Shown piece after piece: positions 12,021-23,900 of a DNA stretch of 64,000 nt. Location: the NCBI GenBank assembly GCA_963556495.2, contig OY747705.1, positions 37,843,798 to 37,907,797 on the forward strand, given 5' to 3'. The stretch comes from Valencia hispanica. Lineage: Eukaryota; Chordata; Actinopteri; Cyprinodontiformes; Valenciidae. The notes beneath the pieces are model-generated. The model did no database searches. It was not told the DNA's origin and saw nothing but the letters and a program-made list of their open reading frames with translations. The translations under genes and the position numbers were made by a program. Position 1 is the stretch's first letter. Every line of letters starts with the position of its first letter.

Positions 12021-13780
12021 GCTCCTGACCCGCAACTGTGAGGACTATTATTCTGTGTGCTCCTTCTACTGCCCGATCTTCAAGGATCTTTATTTTCATA
12101 TTTTTAATGACTGCTGATTATCAGGTTTCGTTGAAGCAGCAAGGGTTTAGATGAGGTGTTAATAAGAGTAAATCCGTTACCACATGTGGTCATAATTATT
12201 GCAGAGTTCCTACACAGTCTGGAGAAGTCTGGAATTTGATTTCTGTGTTTTTCAGGTCTAGATAAGTATGGAACAGATGATGGTAAAGTCTTTCCAGAAT
12301 TCATTCGTCTGTCAAAATGTTTTGTGTCTTTCCCTTTGTCGTTTGTTTCTACTTGTGTCTTCCCTTCCTTTCTTACTTTTGTCCATTTTTCCTTTCCTAC
12401 CTGCCTTATTGTCCTTCGTCTCTTTTTTTTCTGTCCTTCCTTTTTTCTTTGTGTGATTTCTTGCCTTCTTCCTTCGTTGTCTCCTGCCTCCATTCATTGT
12501 CTCCTATTTACCTCCCTTTGTATCTGTTTCTTCCTTTACTCTTTAATTTGTTGTCCTACCTTTTTTTTATCTTCCCCCTGTTTCTTTCTTGTGTCCTACA
12601 TTTGTTCCTTGTGTTCTTCCTCCATTTCTTACACGTGTGATTCCTTCCATGCTTCTCTCCTTCCTTGTGTCTTTCATCTTTTTGTACTGCTTCCATTCAT
12701 TCATTGTGTTCCATCTTTTGTTTTCTTTCTTTCGATACAATATGTATAGGAACCCTGTTCTTGAATGCTTGGCCATTTAGAAAATGTATTATCACAGGTC
12801 GGTAAACTGTTGTAGCTTTCCCTAAATTATAATAAAAGTATTACTTTTAATTTGGAAAATTATCCAGTTACCAATCTAGGGCTTAAGGTATAAAAGGCAC
12901 ATCAGATCAGACATTCCTTACAAAATCAGCATTTAAAATGTTGGACAATTTGATTGTTTGATTATACAAAAGTTTTTTATTTATTTTTTTGAGCTGTTTA
13001 ATATTTAAAACCAGTTTCCTTTAAATCTGTTACTGTAGATATATCCTATTCAAGGAGCGACATATCAGCACATAATACATGCACAAAGACGAGTATTGGA
13101 TGTTTTACGGTTTTAAAGGTGTTCCACATTAAGATTTAACTTTTTATATGAATGTCTTTCTGGTTTCTACTGTTTCCTGAGCTGAAACTGTTTCTGATGT
13201 TTAATTTGTTTTTCTCACCTATAATCACACAACTGCAGACCTCTTACGGCAGCTACATGAATAATTTGTGTCTTAACTCTTAATGCAATGTTTTGCATGG
13301 ATCGTTTTTGTTCCTTTTATAAAGCTGCGTGTTTTTAATGCCCACAAATCTCAAATTCATTTAATTTTTATAGTTTTAATTTTTCTGCATCATTTGCACT
13401 TTTAAAGCTTTATCAGCTGTTGTGTTGAGACATGATCAGTATATTTGTTTTTAACTTTAAGAAGAAAACCTTTTGTTTTTTCCCTTTTAAGCTAGACCAC
13501 CTTCAGGAAAGTGAGGGTTTATTTTTGGGAAAATTTCTCCTGTGTGCTTGCCTTTATGTGTCTTGTTCTACATGTACCAATCAAAGCACATTATACTGTC
13601 AAAGTGCAATACAGTGAAAACTCATGAACTCTAATTGGAATGTACACATTTATGTAGCTTTATGTGAATCCTTTATTAAAGTGGATAGTGTTTTAAAACT
13701 GTAAGCTGCTTGTGTCTGTTTTGGTTGTATGGATAAGTTCTGACAGTTTTCCTGAATAAAAAATGAATACATTTATCACC
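12021..13780 (+). other. klhl26 3' UTR
   Basis: Follows the klhl26 stop. A canonical AATAAA at 13755-13760 is the best poly(A) signal, giving a UTR of about 1.75 kb. It includes a strongly pyrimidine-rich block at 12310-12780. The exact cleavage site is not determinable from sequence. Confidence 0.55.
12310..12780 (+). repeat. pyrimidine-rich low-complexity tract in the klhl26 3' UTR
   Basis: About 470 bases dominated by C and T on the plus strand, in irregular CTTT/CCTT units (for example CTTCCTTTCTT). Long open frames occur on both strands here only because the tract is poor in stop codons; their translations are low complexity (F, L, S, C) and are not proteins. Confidence 0.85.
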
Positions 13781-14700
13781 TATACCTCACAGGTTTAGAG
13801 GGAAATCAGTCTCAAGTTGATGATTGATATTTTTGAATTAAGGGCAAAATCATGTTCATATATTCATTTTACTCATCTACAACAGTGCTTTGCAAAAATA
13901 ATTACTTCCCTTTGTTTCCATATTCCATATTCCATCTTGTTACAACCACAAGCTTCAATGTTTTTGATTGGGATCTTATGCTGTAGACCAACATGAAATA
14001 GTAAAATCGTTTTTTTGTTTTTAAATAAAAAATCAAGATGCGTGGGATGGTGTTTCAGGGTGATTTGAAGTTACACATTGCATTTTGCATGTTGGGTTTA
14101 ATTCTGGTCTCAAATGAGCATCTTCCTCCACATGATTGCTGTTTCTCCTAAATGGTTTGTGCCAAACTGTAAATGGGACATTTTATGACTTTCTTCATAA
14201 CAGTATTACACACCGGCCAGATTTTTAGAGTGAGTCATCAGTAGTCAGTAAATTAACTCATCTTAGCTGTTATCCCTGACCTACTCTTCGTCTTCATGAT
14301 GCCATTTGTTCACTAATGTTCTCGAACAAAACTCTGATGCTTTTGCAGATTGATTTATAAACTAATTGGATGGACTCAAAGGCAATTGGTTGCATTAGAA
14401 TTTATTTAGGGCTGAATAAATATTCAAGCCAGATTTTTTACAGATTTTAATTTGTAAAACATTTGAAGACTGCATAATTGTCATTCCTCTTCACAGTGTT
14501 GTGCTGCTTTGCATTAGTTTATCACATAAAACTTCAATAAGAGACAAGTATACTTTGTGATGGTAACGTGACAAAATGTCACAAGATTTTGCACAAATGC
14601 ATGTCTTATATTTCTTGTCAACTTGCACCTGGCCACTTTTTCCTGGGTTCTGGTTTTGTTTTTTTATGTGCATATCCATGTTTATTTTTTTCCCCCCTTT
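13781..14700 (-). mobile_element. Tc1-like relic, internally deleted, antisense
   Basis: 13883-14585 starts with CAGTGCTTTGCAAAAATAAT and ends with ATCACATAAAACTTCAATAA and GTGACAAAATGTCAC. These are the two ends of the same family as the copy at 7975, with most of the transposase region missing. It lies between klhl26 and crtc1. Confidence 0.65.
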
Positions 14701-14913
14701 ATGTTACTATTTATAACCAACATCTAGGGCACACAATTCCCCCCTGTGGTGAGTCTTATTTTATCTCAAACTCGGCCTGCCTCAGACTCCAGCAGGCAGC
14801 GAGAAGCCGAGAGTGGCAACATCAACAGACGCGTTCGGCTGTGCGTCGTGACGACAGCACGAGGCCCTGGCGTCGTGCGTAGCGTAACATTCCATTGAGA
14901 AGAAGAGGGAAAG
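14701..14913 (+). promoter_or_regulatory. probable crtc1 promoter-proximal region / 5' UTR
   Basis: The sequence turns GC- and CpG-rich from about 14780 up to the crtc1 start codon. A TGACG half-site of the cAMP response element lies at 14849-14853. CRTC1 is itself a CREB coactivator, so feedback is possible, but a half-site this short occurs by chance. No TATA box is evident. Confidence 0.35.
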
Positions 14914-17900
14914 ATGGCGTCCTCTAACAATCCGCGCAAATTTAGCGAAAAAATCGCTTTGCATAATCAGAAGCAGGCGGAGGAGACCGCCGCGTTTGAA
15001 GAAGTGATGAAGGACTTGAACATCACCAGAGCCGCGCGGGTAAGACCCCCTCCACCGCCGCACACTCCGGCTGCTCACAGTTTGTTGCATCGCTGTTTTT
15101 GGCAGTTAACGAACACTGCGGTGATATGTTTGAGCGACTGCTCTCTGTTTGGATAAGGTCCATGTTTTGGTTTCTTAGCTGTGTCACTCTAATAATCACA
15201 ACACGCTCCCACGTCTGTTGACAAGTGGTACGTTTGTTTATTTATGTCGATAAAAACATTCGTGTTTCGTGCGCTGTTAATTAGCTCAGCTAGCAGCGTG
15301 AGGGGAAGGCGCACCTGTTCCCTGTATCTGGTCAGAGCGCACATCACCGAGGGATGATAACATGTTTTGGGCTGTTGGCAGGTAAATTAACCCGGAGCGA
15401 GGGCGAGTGGGATCTCTGACAGGGTTAAGGCAGTCTTAGCTGGCCAATCAGACGCACTGGACGTGGATTCCCTCCCGCCCCCACGTCAACTGTTTCCACC
15501 GTGGCACGTTTTGATTCAAACAAATCAAAATTGAAAAAAACAAACAAAAGACAATTTGAAGCCAACGTAAACCCAGTCTAAAAATGTAATGCTCTGTTTT
15601 CTTTTGGCTTGCCCAGCCACACCCTTGATTGCACTAGCTCTCCGGATTCAGCAATTGATCAGATTAAAATGATTCGCACAACTTCCAGATCATAATATAA
15701 TCAATGAGCCTCCATGTCTGAAGTGTTTCTCTGCTACCACGCACCTGGCTTAAATTAATGAGTGATTAAGTGGCTTCTGCAGCACTTGATGGCATGTTTA
15801 AGGAGGTAATCTAATGACTGGAATCGGGTGTGCTGGAGCAGAGGGACATCTGAAAGGATGAAGGATGGTGGGCCCCGAGCAGCAGCATTGAGTTTACATT
15901 TCACAATGACAAAAACAGAAAGAAATAACTAAAACACAGGAGAGTGCTGCTGTGGAACGGACTATGCAAATAAATGTATCTGTTTAAGGAGATTATGAAC
16001 CTGAATAAGACATTTTTTAATGCAAAACTGAAAACCTGCATTTTTACAGTCAGTAAACATTGAAAACAGGCTGCAGTCAGCTTTGTTTTCCAATCCACCG
16101 CCCCCCCACCCCCCAATATTTTATTGCGTTAAATACCTACTACTGTAATATAGCATTTGTAAGTGCGTACGGTTTATTTATTTTTTAATATAGGCTTTCT
16201 TCTTGTCTTCATGGTATTATTGGTACACATGTCTTATGAATTACTTGATATTCACAGAATTATTAATAAAAATCAGAAAAAGGTCAGCAACTATTCTTCG
16301 ATGCGTAAAGGAAACCCTCCAGGGTCTCATTTATAAAGCTCGCTTATGCACAAAACGAGGTCTGAAAATCGCGTAAGTCACTTTCAACGCAAACTTTGTG
16401 ATTTATTAAAAATCACAAAATGCTTAGGCGCATATTGGACACTGGCAGCGCAGTCTGTGAGATGGCAAAATTGTGAATTTAAGCCACGTTTTCAGACTTG
16501 TAGACCCTCGAACACTCACAAACACACAACGGCCCCCCCCTTCTCTGAACTGAAAATAAAAATGAGAATCTGAATGAAAATATTTTGCCTTTAAGAATTA
16601 TATAACAGTATGTACGTCTTCAGATCATATAGCAATTGCACTTATTGTTGCATTAATTGTGATGAGTAGAAATATAACTACTGCAGTGACACTCCTGCAT
16701 AATTTAAACTTTATATTTATTGTTCTTATTTGTCATATCGCTTGTGCTGCTGCTTTTATTTTTTATTTTAATCTCTTTATTCTTGTTTTGTTCTTATTGC
16801 TAACTAAATTTGGTTGCCTTTTGGCTGAGTAAAGCTCTATATAGATAAACGTTGATTGAAATAAAATGCTTTTCCATGCCTTCACTGCAGGGCTGGGTGA
16901 TATGGCCTCAAATCTATACTGCGATATAAAAGCATGTGCGGTAACGATATCTATTGGCATATATTATGTTCATTTCTTTTTATATGTCAAAATGAGAGTT
17001 TATGAACATTCTCAATTTCCAGATACATGGCAGCAGAACAACAAATTCAAAAAGGTTTAGAGTGCCATTTAAAGAACATTTATTATCCAAAATTCATATA
17101 GAAAAAATATTAAAATCTTTTTTCCAAAAAATGCAACACTAAAATTACTTAAAGATGAAGATATTTTAAGTAACTTAAAAGCTAAGGCCACGTCCACATG
17201 AAGCCGGTTCGTTCACTATCCCATATTTTTTTTTCCTCGTTCTAAAAAAAATTTCGTTAACACGGGGTTGTCTCAAGAAATATCTGCGTACACTCAAAAC
17301 CACTGAAACTGACTGAAAACAGTGTAGTATATATGCCAGACCAGTAATGGGGCGCTGTAATTTTGCCACAGAGATAGACTACACATACACTATACACGGA
17401 GAAGAAGACTTTGAGCATGCGCATAACCTTTCGCGCTGTATACGAACCAAGAAGAATAAATTAATAACAAAGCAATAGATTTTGGTGTAATAAAGCTAGT
17501 AGGCTTAGTAGCTTCTGCAGCACGAACAAAATTATGTAGTCCGCCATTATTGTTGTTGCAGTTACGAGTGAAGCAGCCTACACGTGATGACATCATCGTT
17601 TCACAAAATATACGGATTGGCTGTACACACGAAACCGCAAGGGTGTCGTTTTCAGATTTATCCACTTTGGGACCCGGTTTTAAACAATAGCGGTTTCAGT
17701 CTCCGAAAATGCCGGATCCGTGTGGACGAAACGCTAATACGATAAAAAATGTATATGTATACAGTGAAACGCGTCTCCGTGTGGACGGGCCCTAAATGTT
17801 CTTAAAAAACCCCACAAAGTTCTAAATTGTCTGCTTTCATGGTTACTTATTTATAAATTTAATAGCGCACAAGAATAAATCTTAAACTTGCAATATGTAG

Positions 17901-20900
17901 TGTAAAGACGAACACTGAACATCAGTATTTCTCCCCCTTGATGACAGCTTGATGACATCATCAAAATGGGAAATTGCGATCTTGGCCTAAATTTCTATCA
18001 TTTCTACCTTATGCCTTTTTATATCACCCACCACTACTCCACATCACCCATAAACACCTCGATTTCGGTATCAGTGGAGTTGCGCTTTCACCCTCTCTGT
18101 TGTCATGGTTACCCATGAACCGCCCCACATTAGCTGGCTTAAGTCTATGCAGAATGTTCGCTAGGCACTTTGTGTTGACCGTTTATGGCAGAAAGTGGGT
18201 TTGTAGGAGGTGGGATATGATCCAAAACCACCTGAGCGCATTTCTAGGGAGAGTGGGATTTATAAAGTGGAAATTGGGTTCAGCTGTGCTGAAGTTTTAT
18301 AGATTGGAAAACATATTTTCCTGGGTGCACTTTTTTTTTTGCTTAGGTACGGTTTTAGTAAGGATTCTACGCAATGTTTTATAAATGAGACCCCCGATCT
18401 GTTAATTTTTTTGTTGGATTCAAAAATATTACCAGCATCAGAAAAAACTCGGTGTTTTTTTTGTTGTTGTTGTCTTTGTGTTTTATTATAGCTCTTGCTT
18501 GTAGGGCTTAATTGTTGATCTAAAGCAAAGGTGTGTAGATCAAAACCGACAGGGCAGACTTTGGGTCAACACAGAAATCATTGTCAACCTGTCAAAACCT
18601 AAAATGAAAAGCTTTGTTAAACTATTTGGGAAAACCGTATATTTCCTCTATGTTGTAAAGGAGGGCAAGACGTGAGGTTCATGCTCTCAGGATTAAACTG
18701 CAAATGTTGTGCAAATAAAATCTGAGCAGGAAGTGACTTGATGACGTTTAACGTGCATTTAAAAGCTATTTTCTTCCCCCTTTTTAGGAACTAAACTGAC
18801 AAGGTGTGAGAGCTTTTGTTTATTTACACAAACGGATTAAAAACTGTTGCATCTATTCACTGCTCTCGTGCTGCATTGTGGGTAAAAAATATGATGCTTT
18901 TGCTCGTCTGTGTTGGGATAGAAAAATATGCAATATTCTTTTTAAACTTGTGCAGAAAGCGACTTCAGCTTTTCTCCAAAGACCAAGGTGCCCTCAAATC
19001 ACTTTTTAATTGAAACCTTTGTATAAAAGGCTGTCATACTATTCTGTATTATAAAATTTATTATAACTGTCTGCAGGGAGTTCTGTTTATTTATTAGCAG
19101 TGTACAACTAGGGTATTTACTCAAGTTTCCAATAAGTTTAGTCTTCTGATGAGTCCAACCAGGCATTCCGAATTTTAAATACAAGAAACTGACATTTTGG
19201 TCTAAATAAAACATATTTTTTAGTCCACATATTCTTTAGTAGGTCACAAGGATCTGTTCATATCAACAGTTCATTTCACAAGTAGCTGCGTGGGGCAATG
19301 CTTGATGTTTTGCCTCTTCTGAGGGCATTTCAGAGCTCTGATCCACAGTACAACAACATAGGTGTATACCTTTTTTAAATCTTTAATGTTTTGTTACAAA
19401 TCCTAACATTTACCACATTTTAAATGTGAGGATAAACAATTCTTTCTTGAACAGAAAGATGGGCTTACAGCCTTAAACCAGTTGGATTTTGATTTTCACC
19501 ACTCCCGTCCTCTGGAGCTTCATTCAGGCACAGAAAGCCTTCCCAATTAGGATTATGTGAAGAGATAAAAAACGCTTACTGTCCCTTTAATGGAAAGAGG
19601 GAGGCGGAGAGTGCTGAGGACTCCCAGCATGATCAGCAGCCAGTTTGTCTCTCTCTGCCCCAAGCCGCGAACGATGAGGGTTAATCATCCAGGAAGCTCC
19701 ACCAGCATATATTGGATAAATAAATAGACTCATTTCTTCAAGCCACACTGATGTGAAGTGTTTGGGATATATATATATATATTTTTTTTTTTTCTGTTTG
19801 CTGGAAGTGAAGCACACTTATTATGATGTGTGTGTCTAACCCTAAGCCATACTAATATTTCCTAGGAGGGGAAACACTCTTCAGTTTCATGGTCTCTGCC
19901 TGATTCCCTTGTGTTGACATTCAGATTTTCTTTCACTGCATTACGTTTGATCATCTGACTCAACTTTTCTGGGTGTACAAGATGTCAGTGTTTTGTTTGT
20001 TTGTTTTGTTTGTACATTATTTTTTATGACTGTTATATGCAAGTAGTAAATGCACAACTGACAACTCAAGCTGTCAGTCTGGTGTCGTTCATATCAGCTA
20101 GTTTTGTTTTTAGCCCATGCGGTCTGCTCGTCGGTTGTTCATGAAAAAAGCCACATTTGCCTGTTTCATCTTGTTGCATTTTTCAGTTTAAAAACAAAAA
20201 AAGCCCCAAACTCATTAATCTTGCATATAATCACTGTAGAGTTGCACGCATCACCCATTTTTATTAACATCTCTTTTGTTTGTGAATCAGATCAGTCATT
20301 CACTCATGCTTTCATGCAATTTTACTTTGCACAGTTGCAGTTACAGAAGACCCAGTATTTGCAACTAGGGCAGAATCGTGGACAGTACTATGGAGGCTCA
20401 CTGCCCAATGTCAATCAGATTGGGAATGGCAACATTGACCTGCCTTTTCAGGTGAGCCCTTAGCCTCTCTCAGCAATGGTTTTGTTCTGGATCAGTGTAC
20501 CCTTGTCAGCTGTTGGTGAATGTCGGACACATAACAGGTTTCAGCTGTTATTGAAAAGTTATTTCTGTACAGACAATTCATTTTTTTAAAAGAGGAGGTA
20601 AAGAGCCTGCTGGCTTTTCTCTGGCTGCGACAGCTGTAAGATTATTTGCTGGTTAGAGCTGCATTTTCCACCAGGTTTCATCATGCCTCAAAAGTTAAAG
20701 GAGAAGGCCTTGTGTTAAAGTTGTTGTTTTTTCTTTTTTCCTTCCCCAGTATTGAGAATTGGTTCCTAAATTTTAAAGTATACCATTGCTTGTCATGGCT
20801 TTCCATCTTTAAATACATTTGCCAACTTAGCTTGACTCATCTTGAAGTGAACATGTTTAGCAATGCAAAGATTTGCTCTGTTCGAAAGTACTCTTCTCAC

Positions 20901-23900
20901 CTCATTTACCCGGTGTGTCCACCTTAGAACTCTGTGCTGGACACCAGTCGGACAAGCCGGCACCATGGACTTGTGGACCGCGTTTACCGCGATCGAAACC
21001 GCATCACGTCTCCTCACCGTCGGCCACTGTCAGTCGACAAACACGGTCGCCAAATATCCTTTTTTTATTGCACCGTCACATAGATTTCTTCTCAGATTTA
21101 ATGTATCAAGGGAAGAAAATGAAAATGGTTGATTTTTGCATATTTTTGTTAAGTTTTCATAACCTTGTGCAGGTACATGTGAACAATGGGTAAATTACAC
21201 ATTTCAATTTAATTCAGTAATTAAATTCAAAAAGTGTAAATCATGTGTGTATTTTAAGCCTTTATCTCTGTGTTTTCTGATTACCATGGCTTGGAGCTAA
21301 TGAAAACCCCAGATCCAGTTTCTCTAAAAGTTCAAATGTTACATACATGCCAATAAAAAGCGATTTGAATGCAGAAATGTTATGACTTGGCGGTTTTCTA
21401 GCAAACAGCCACTTTATCCAGGCATGTTATTGGACGGTTCAGTGGAAGGAAAAAATGGGGTGGGAAAGTGTGACTGAAGTCAGCTTCAAAGGCCAAAACA
21501 GACACATCAAAACATGGGTTTCAAGTCTAAAATTGACCGACAGATATTTTGCCCCTTATCCACCTCTGGAGGTAGCAATACACTTGCAATCAACATGAAT
21601 TGTAAAGGATGAATGGGAATTCGTAACTAGTGCATGTGTTCAGAATGGAGACAATGTATCATCCTCCGTTCCATCTGATCTGAAAATAAAGCATATTAAT
21701 TAGAAGAATCTGACTGAGCATGGTTGCTTGCACGCTTCCTTCTACTGACGAGCCTCATAAAGAAGCTGATTTAGTTTTCCAGCAGTACTTGGCGCATCTC
21801 CACAACACTAAAGCTACCAATACCTGGTTTAATGGCCATGGTATTGCTTTGTTTGATTGGCCGGGCAAACTGACCTGAACTAAACAACATAGAAAGCCTA
21901 TTGAGGAAGATGAGGGACACCAGAGCCAACAATACAAATAAAATGAAGGCCGCTATTGACACAACCTGGGCCTCCTTAACACCTCAGCTGTGTGGCTTGA
22001 CGCTGATCGCTATCATGCCACATCGCATTGATGCAGTAATTCATGCAAACAAAGGCCAGATCAAGTATTGAGTGTATATACGGTTCAGTAAATTGACGTA
22101 CTTTTCAGAAGGGTAACGTGTCTGTATTCAATATTTTGTTTTTGAAAGAATCCCCAGTTATGGTGATTTAAAGATCATTGAGTTGTTTTTATACGTTCAC
22201 TGACGACCATCTGCTGAATTATGAATACCAGCGCAGCGCGTTGGTACGCTGCGCTGAGCAGAATTATCTTGACAAATGTTCCTCGCTTTTAGTTTGGAAA
22301 TATGAACTCCTTATAGAACTCGTCTAGGATTATTTGTTGTTGTTCTGGTTTTAAGCCCAAAGGGATGAACTAAAGCTTACGTCTGATTCTTTTTTCTTTA
22401 TTTTTTCTTCTTCTCATAATTATTAACCTTGACTAGATTTACATCGACAGCTGTCCCTACAGTTCAGTTTACCTCTCCCCTCCTCCAGACACAAGCTGGA
22501 GAAGGTAAGCTTCTTTGCTTGTTCTCTTCCAAAAAACAAAATTGGACATTTTTATGCCTTTTTAGTTAGTACAGAAATTCCAACTGCTCACAAGGATGGT
22601 CCACAGATTGAGCGACCTGATGGCAGATAAAGTTCAGCAACAGGGGCTGTGGCCCCTGATGGATCTGGTGCTTAACAGTTGACGCCTCATCTCTCTATCA
22701 CATACAGGACCAATTCGGACTCCGCCTTACACCAGAGCGCCATGAACCCGAAGCCGCAGGAGGTGTTTTCAGGAGGATCACAGGAGCTGCAGCCCAAGCG
22801 AGGTGGGGGGAAGGATCCAGTGACAGAGACACAGAGAAGCTTTCATTTATTCATTCATGTGCGGCGTGCGAATCCAAGCTGCAAACCTAGGAAGACACAA
22901 AAGAGTTTGTGTCAGAGAGAGGCAGATCGAGGCTCGTAGTGAAATATTTATAGTGCAAATGGAAGCTGATCTACTTAGAAGTGATTTAGTTTGGTTTGTA
23001 CTCGGCTGGCTGTAGGACATTTTTGAATGAAGCTGATTCAGGACAACCTACTGAGCAAAATCAATCATCATCATTCTGTTTATGTGTAAAGCTCAAATAC
23101 AATGAAGCCAAGCTTAGCTGGCCTCCATTCAGCAGCTGGTGGTCACCTGTGCTATTTTTAGAAATGTGGGAATCTGATGCACAGCAGTAGTATTTTCTGC
23201 ATAGCGTCCTGGAATATGATGACTAATTTCTTTCAGTAATGCTTTGTGTTTTTGGATAATATCCAAACAAAAAACGTATCATGTTTTGCTTAATAGTGCT
23301 GCTGCTTACGGTGCCTGGGACGGAAAATTCAGAGTCGGATGCAGACAAGGAAGCACAGGAACAGCTGTGGGATGACAAGAAGGTACCAGTGGGACAGTGA
23401 GGGGCTGTAAAGTGTACTCATGTGGTGCATTAGTCATGGCTCATGCTTTTTATTGTTTTTTTTTTTTTTAGGATGATGCATCCCAGCCTAATACGTGTGA
23501 TGTCCCAGGAATCAAGTGAGTCCTATTATTTTAATTGAAAGGCCAGTAAAAGGAGTCTGAATCACTGCAAAATAGGTTACGATGTAAGATGGCTCGATTC
23601 GTGCAGAAGGAAGAACTTTTGCTATAGTTATTATTATGACGGACTGCAGTCATCTTCAAAAAATTTGAACATATGTTCCGATTAGGTTTGTTTGTCAGGT
23701 TAAAAGTACAGGTCTTTGCACACCGGGTGCTATGCGAATAAACGACACGAAATTGCGAAAAATCGGAGGCCGAAAATCGACGTGTTGGGTATGCATACCA
23801 GACGCGCTGCTAAATTGTGAATAAATTATGAAGATTCTATTTAAAAAAACGTAAGGCGGGAAAACTAAAAATGGATTCAACATGAAGTGACGACGAGATT

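Noticed and set aside
12317..12749. 141-codon F/L/S/C-rich open frame resembling a membrane protein
   Set aside because: Hydrophobicity comes from the pyrimidine-rich DNA; several overlapping frames look the same and none has a conserved motif.
14849..14853. CRE half-site as evidence that CREB controls crtc1
   Set aside because: Five bases occur by chance; kept only as a low-confidence note in the promoter entry.
22435..22442. Acceptor AG at 22435-22436 (TAG) for crtc1 exon 4
   Set aside because: It would add Ile-Tyr not present in CRTC1, and exon 3 has no GT donor to pair with it; the AT-AC reading fits both ends.
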